A DNA stretch of 64,000 nucleotides from Streptomyces sp. (GTDB taxonomy: Bacteria; Actinomycetota; Actinomycetes; Streptomycetales; Streptomycetaceae): assembly GCF_019510245.1 (NCBI RefSeq), contig NZ_JAEKKT010000150.1:1-64000 (forward strand), in the 5' to 3' direction. Each line of letters starts with the position of its first letter. The first letter of the stretch is position 1. The position numbers and the translations under genes were made by a program. Shown here one piece after another: positions 61,063-64,000 of this stretch. The notes beneath the pieces are model-generated. The model did no database searches, was not told where the DNA came from, and saw nothing but the letters and a program-made list of their open reading frames with translations.

Positions 61063-62004
61063 GTGACTCTTCACGAGGGCGAGATTCCGGTCGACGAGAC
61101 GCTGATCCGGACCCTGTTGGCGGCTCAGCGCCCGGCGTGGGCCGGTCTGCCCCTGTCGCGTGTCGGAGCGGGCACGGAGAACACCATGTACCGGCTGGGC
61201 GACGACCTGCTGGTGCGTCTGCCCCGGACCGTGGAGAAGGGCCGGGCTCTGCGGAAGGAGCAGGAGTGGCTGCCGCGCCTGGCACCCTCCCTTTCGTGCC
61301 CCGTTCCCGAGCCCGTCCACGCCGGGATGCCCACCGGCGCCTATCCGGCCCGCTGGTCGGTCTACCGGTGGATCGACGGTGACGAGGCCGGTCCGGACAC
61401 CGTCCGGGACTGGGCCGCCTTCGGCGCCGACCTGGCGGCCGTCGTGCGGGAGCTGCACGGCATCGGCCTCATGGGGGCGGCGCGCACGGCTGACCTGAGC
61501 TGGTACCGCGGAGGCAGCCTGCGGGATTGTGACGACTGGGTCGGTCCGTATCTCGAGCAATGCCGTGCGGTCGCCGGGGACGAACTCGATGTCGCGACCC
61601 TGGAGCGGCTGTGGCGGGCGGCGCTCGCGCTGCCCGAGCCCCGGGGACCGCACGTATGGCTGCACGGCGACCTCAAGCCCACCAACCTCCTGGTCCGGCA
61701 GGGCAGGCTGCACGCGGTCATCGACTTCGGGTCGCTCTCGGTCGGCCATCCGGACGCCGAGCACTCCGTGCTCTGGGACCTGCCGCAGGAGGCGCGGCAG
61801 GCCTACTGGGACGCCATGGGCCTCGACGATCCGACCTGGACACGGGCCCGTGCCTGGGCGATCGCCGTCGGTGTCAGCGGAGTCGCCTACTACTGGCGGA
61901 CCTTCCCCGCCTTCGTCGCCGAATGCCTGGCGCGGCTCCGGGCGATCCTCGCGGACGCCGCCACTCGGTCGCCGGTGACGTCCTCACCTGGATCGCCGAG
62001 GTGA
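61063..62004 (+). CDS. Phosphotransferase (APH family)
   Basis: A 313-residue APH-fold protein from GTG 61063. The nucleotide part has TENTMYRLGDDLLVRLPR and the brenner-type loop HVWLHGDLKPTNLLVRQG (HGD, about residue 199), then VIDFGSLSVGHPDAEH. It resembles predicted aminoglycoside or macrolide kinases; the substrate is not evident. The 3' end overlaps the PTS gene by 21 bp. Confidence 0.87.
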   Translation: MTLHEGEIPVDETLIRTLLAAQRPAWAGLPLSRVGAGTENTMYRLGDDLLVRLPRTVEKGRALRKEQEWLPRLAPSLSCPVPEPVHAGMPTGAYPARWSVYRWIDGDEAGPDTVRDWAAFGADLAAVVRELHGIGLMGAARTADLSWYRGGSLRDCDDWVGPYLEQCRAVAGDELDVATLERLWRAALALPEPRGPHVWLHGDLKPTNLLVRQGRLHAVIDFGSLSVGHPDAEHSVLWDLPQEARQAYWDAMGLDDPTWTRARAWAIAVGVSGVAYYWRTFPAFVAECLARLRAILADAATRSPVTSSPGSPR

Positions 62005-63573
62005 CGGGTCACCCGGGGCCCCCGGAACACCTGCGCCGCTGAAGCCGACGTACGTCGCCAGGAAGCCCACGGCGTAACCGGTCAGCAGGCCGCCCGCGTA
62101 GATCGCCGCCGCCAGGGCCGGGCCCCTGTTCCCGGTGAGGAGGGGGAACAGGGCCCAGCCCGAGGGGCCGATGGCGGTGGCGCCCACCCGGTCGCCGAGG
62201 ACCGCGAAGAAGCCGACGAAGGCGCCGCCCGCCGCCCCGCCCGCACAGGCGGTGAGGAAGGGGCGGCCGAGAGGGAGCGAGACGCCGTAGATCAGGGGCT
62301 CGCCGACGCCCAGCAGGCCTGCCGGGAGCGCCGACCTGATCGTCGTACGGAGCTGTGTGTGGTGGCGGAGGCGGGCGTAGACGGCGAGGGCCGCGCCCAC
62401 CTGGCCGGCGCCCGCCATGGCGAGGAGGGGGAGCAGCACGGTGTAGCCCTGCTGCTGGATGAGGGTGGTGTGGAGGGGGATCAGGGCCTGGTGCAGCCCC
62501 AGCATGACGAGGGGCAGGAAGAGGCCGCCGAGGACCAGGCCCGCGAACGGGCCGGTGGTGGCCAGCAGCCAGGTGGCCGCGGTGCCGATGGCGGAGGAGA
62601 CGAGACCGGCGGCGTACATGAGGCCGTAGAGGGTGGCAAGACCTGCGACGAGGACGGTGACGGTGGGGGTGAGGAGCACGTCGAGGGCGTCCGGGACGCG
62701 CCCCCGGCACCCCTTCTCGACGTACGTCGCGAGCAGGGCGGCGGCCAGGGCGCCGAGGACACCGCCCTGCCCGGGGGAGAGCGCGACCCCGAAGGCCGTC
62801 ACCTTCGCCACGCCCGGATAGACCACGATCGCCGCGACCGCACCCCCGAGCACGGGTGTCCCGCCGAACACCTTCGCCGTGTTGTAGCCGACGAAGACGC
62901 TGATCAGGGCCATGAAGCCGGAGGCGACGGCGGCGAGGGCGGGGGTCAGCCAGGGCAGCCAGCCGGCGTTCACGAGGAGTCCGTCGAGACCGGCGAGGAT
63001 CCCGCAGCCGATCAGGGCCGGGATCAGCGGCACGAAGACGTCGGCGACACGGCGGAGGGCGGTCTTGAGGGGGGTCGCGTTGCGCCGGGCACGGGCCGCT
63101 TTCAGTTCGGCGCCACGGGCGGCGAGGTCCGCGGCGGCGTCGTTGCCGGGCCGGGTGCGGGTGCGTCGTGGTTGCTCGCGCAGTACCTCCCCCGGCCTCC
63201 GGCCGGGGGTACCCCCAGCGCCCCCATGGGGTTGCGGTGACGCCGCGGCCGACCGGGGGCCGCCCGACTCGAAGTCGCCCGGCAGGTCGCCCCCCGGCGC
63301 GCGATGGGCCGTCCCGGCGGCGCCGAGCAGTGTCTCGAACTCGGCGGTCACCGCCACCACCGCACCCGGCCCGATCACCACCTGGAGGGTGTCCCCGTCG
63401 GCCACCACCCCCAGCACCCCGGGCACCGCCCGCACCGCCTCCGCGTCGACCCCCTCCCGGTCGGCGATGCCCAGCCGCAGCCGGGTCATGCAGTGCGCGA
63501 CGGAGGTGACGTTCCCGGGGCCGCCCACCAGGGGCAGCAGCGCGGCGGCGGTGTCGTACGACGATCTCTGCAC
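61984..63573 (-). CDS. PTS transporter subunit EIIBC (MurP-like)
   Basis: A 529-residue EIIB-EIIC permease from GTG 63573. EIIB (about 1-90) has the phosphoryl Cys in AHCMTRLRLG. A linker of about 90 residues follows, part of which is a GC-rich repeat copy (63172-63234). EIIC (about 170-515) has at least eight membrane segments and the sugar-site GVGEPLIYGVSLPL. EIIA is not seen. It follows murQ by 16 bp, so the permease is expected to import N-acetylmuramic acid as its 6-phosphate, analogous to MurP. Confidence 0.87.
   Translation of the reverse strand: MQRSSYDTAAALLPLVGGPGNVTSVAHCMTRLRLGIADREGVDAEAVRAVPGVLGVVADGDTLQVVIGPGAVVAVTAEFETLLGAAGTAHRAPGGDLPGDFESGGPRSAAASPQPHGGAGGTPGRRPGEVLREQPRRTRTRPGNDAAADLAARGAELKAARARRNATPLKTALRRVADVFVPLIPALIGCGILAGLDGLLVNAGWLPWLTPALAAVASGFMALISVFVGYNTAKVFGGTPVLGGAVAAIVVYPGVAKVTAFGVALSPGQGGVLGALAAALLATYVEKGCRGRVPDALDVLLTPTVTVLVAGLATLYGLMYAAGLVSSAIGTAATWLLATTGPFAGLVLGGLFLPLVMLGLHQALIPLHTTLIQQQGYTVLLPLLAMAGAGQVGAALAVYARLRHHTQLRTTIRSALPAGLLGVGEPLIYGVSLPLGRPFLTACAGGAAGGAFVGFFAVLGDRVGATAIGPSGWALFPLLTGNRGPALAAAIYAGGLLTGYAVGFLATYVGFSGAGVPGAPGDPSPRRSR
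63172..63234 (-). repeat. Interspersed repeat copy within the PTS permease gene
   Basis: gctcgcgcagtacctccccc, ggcctccggccgggggtacc and cccagcgcccccatgggg. It is in frame inside the EIIB-EIIC linker and is read as PQPHGGAGGTPGRRPGEVLRE. Same repeat family as 20991 and 42226. Confidence 0.85.
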
Positions 63574-63589
63574 CCCCCGAGCGTGCGCG

Positions 63590-64000
63590 TCAGCCGCCCG
63601 TCGCGGTGAGCGCCGCGCGCAGATGACCGCCGGTCTCCTCCAGAAGGCGGGCTGCGGTGGGCCCGTCGACACCGGCCAGGATCACCAGGATGGCGGGCTT
63701 GACCTCGCCGTCGGTGGCCGTGAGGGCCGCCTCGATCTCGTCGTCCGCCGCGCCCGTGGCGAGCGCCACGATCCGCCGCGAACGGGCCCGCAGCTTCTCG
63801 TTCGAGGCGCGGACGTCGACCATCAGGTTCCCGTAGGTCTTGCCGAGCCGGATCATCGTGATCGTCGACAGCATGTTGAGGACGAGTTTCTGGGCGGTGC
63901 CGGCCTTGAGGCGGGTGGAGCCGGTGAGCAGCTCGGGGCCGACGACGACCTCGATCCCGTGCTCGGCGGCGGCCGCGAGCGCGCTGCCCGGGTTGCAGGA
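63590..64000 (-). CDS. murQ: N-acetylmuramic acid 6-phosphate etherase (partial)
   Basis: The last 136 codons of a SIS-domain etherase; the 5' part lies beyond the window. Conserved blocks: VVGPELLTGSTRLKAGTAQK (substrate site), LNMLSTITMIRLGKTYGNLMVDV and ASNEKLRARSRRI. The enzyme cleaves the lactyl ether of MurNAc-6-P to GlcNAc-6-P, which NagA at 37.3 kb can deacetylate. The gene is followed by the PTS permease. Confidence 0.94.
   Translation of the reverse strand, partial: SCNPGSALAAAAEHGIEVVVGPELLTGSTRLKAGTAQKLVLNMLSTITMIRLGKTYGNLMVDVRASNEKLRARSRRIVALATGAADDEIEAALTATDGEVKPAILVILAGVDGPTAARLLEETGGHLRAALTATGG

Overview
The window is a high-GC actinobacterial chromosome segment, almost certainly Streptomyces. 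The gene order phoR-phoP, cdnL, ispD-ispF, cysS, rlmB, msiK, terD, cdgB, nagK-nagA, otsB/otsA, thrC and groEL2 matches the S. coelicolor core around SCO4229-SCO4296 as I remember it. That assignment comes from protein similarity and gene order recalled from memory; no search was run.

Region 1 (1-11.9 kb) is conserved core: the end of the phosphate sensor kinase and its regulator PhoP, a lipoprotein, the CarD-type RNA polymerase-binding factor, two MEP-pathway isoprenoid enzymes, cysteinyl-tRNA synthetase with a damaged 3' end, an rRNA methyltransferase, a DoxX membrane protein, a sugar nucleotidyltransferase and the multi-sugar importer ATPase MsiK. Region 2 (11.9-13.5 kb) starts at a tRNA-Thr(UGU) gene whose 3' half is repeated exactly as 44 bp, 1,500 bp downstream. 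The repeats bracket decayed small genes, which looks like the scar of an integrated element. Region 3 (13.5-31 kb) is accessory: a large secreted repeat protein, an FAD oxidoreductase, a rhomboid-like protein, a kinase-like protein, a truncated quinone oxidoreductase behind a SoxR-type operator, a pentapeptide protein, a giant protein of about 1,720 residues, a frameshifted M1 peptidase and several small regulators or enzymes.

Region 4 (31-49.5 kb) is conserved again. It holds TerD, an ArfB-like rescue factor, the c-di-GMP synthase CdgB with an apparently shortened GAF domain, the N-acetylglucosamine genes nagKA with a divergent sugar-binding lipoprotein and two DasR-type operators, trehalose and glucosylglycerate synthesis genes, thrC behind a SAM riboswitch, a MoaD/ThiS-like protein, a cold-shock protein and groEL2 behind two CIRCE operators. 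Region 5 (49.5-64 kb) is accessory and metabolic: a large HTH/coiled-coil protein, an old-yellow-enzyme reductase, small membrane proteins, an esterase, a MarR-GNAT fusion with a palindromic operator, an SDR enzyme, a cobalt-type nitrile hydratase operon, a phosphotransferase, and a PTS permease with murQ for N-acetylmuramic acid recovery.

Two themes run through the window. First, a GC-rich interspersed repeat (core aggggcgcggggaactgcgc and variants) occurs at about ten places. Three copies enter coding sequence: the N-terminus of nagA, the end of otsB and the linker of the PTS permease. Second, many genes are broken by small or internal deletions or duplications: cysS, cdgB, the M1 peptidase, a DUF6251-like gene, a GNAT gene and others. 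These are either real lineage decay or errors in this assembly, and raw reads would decide.
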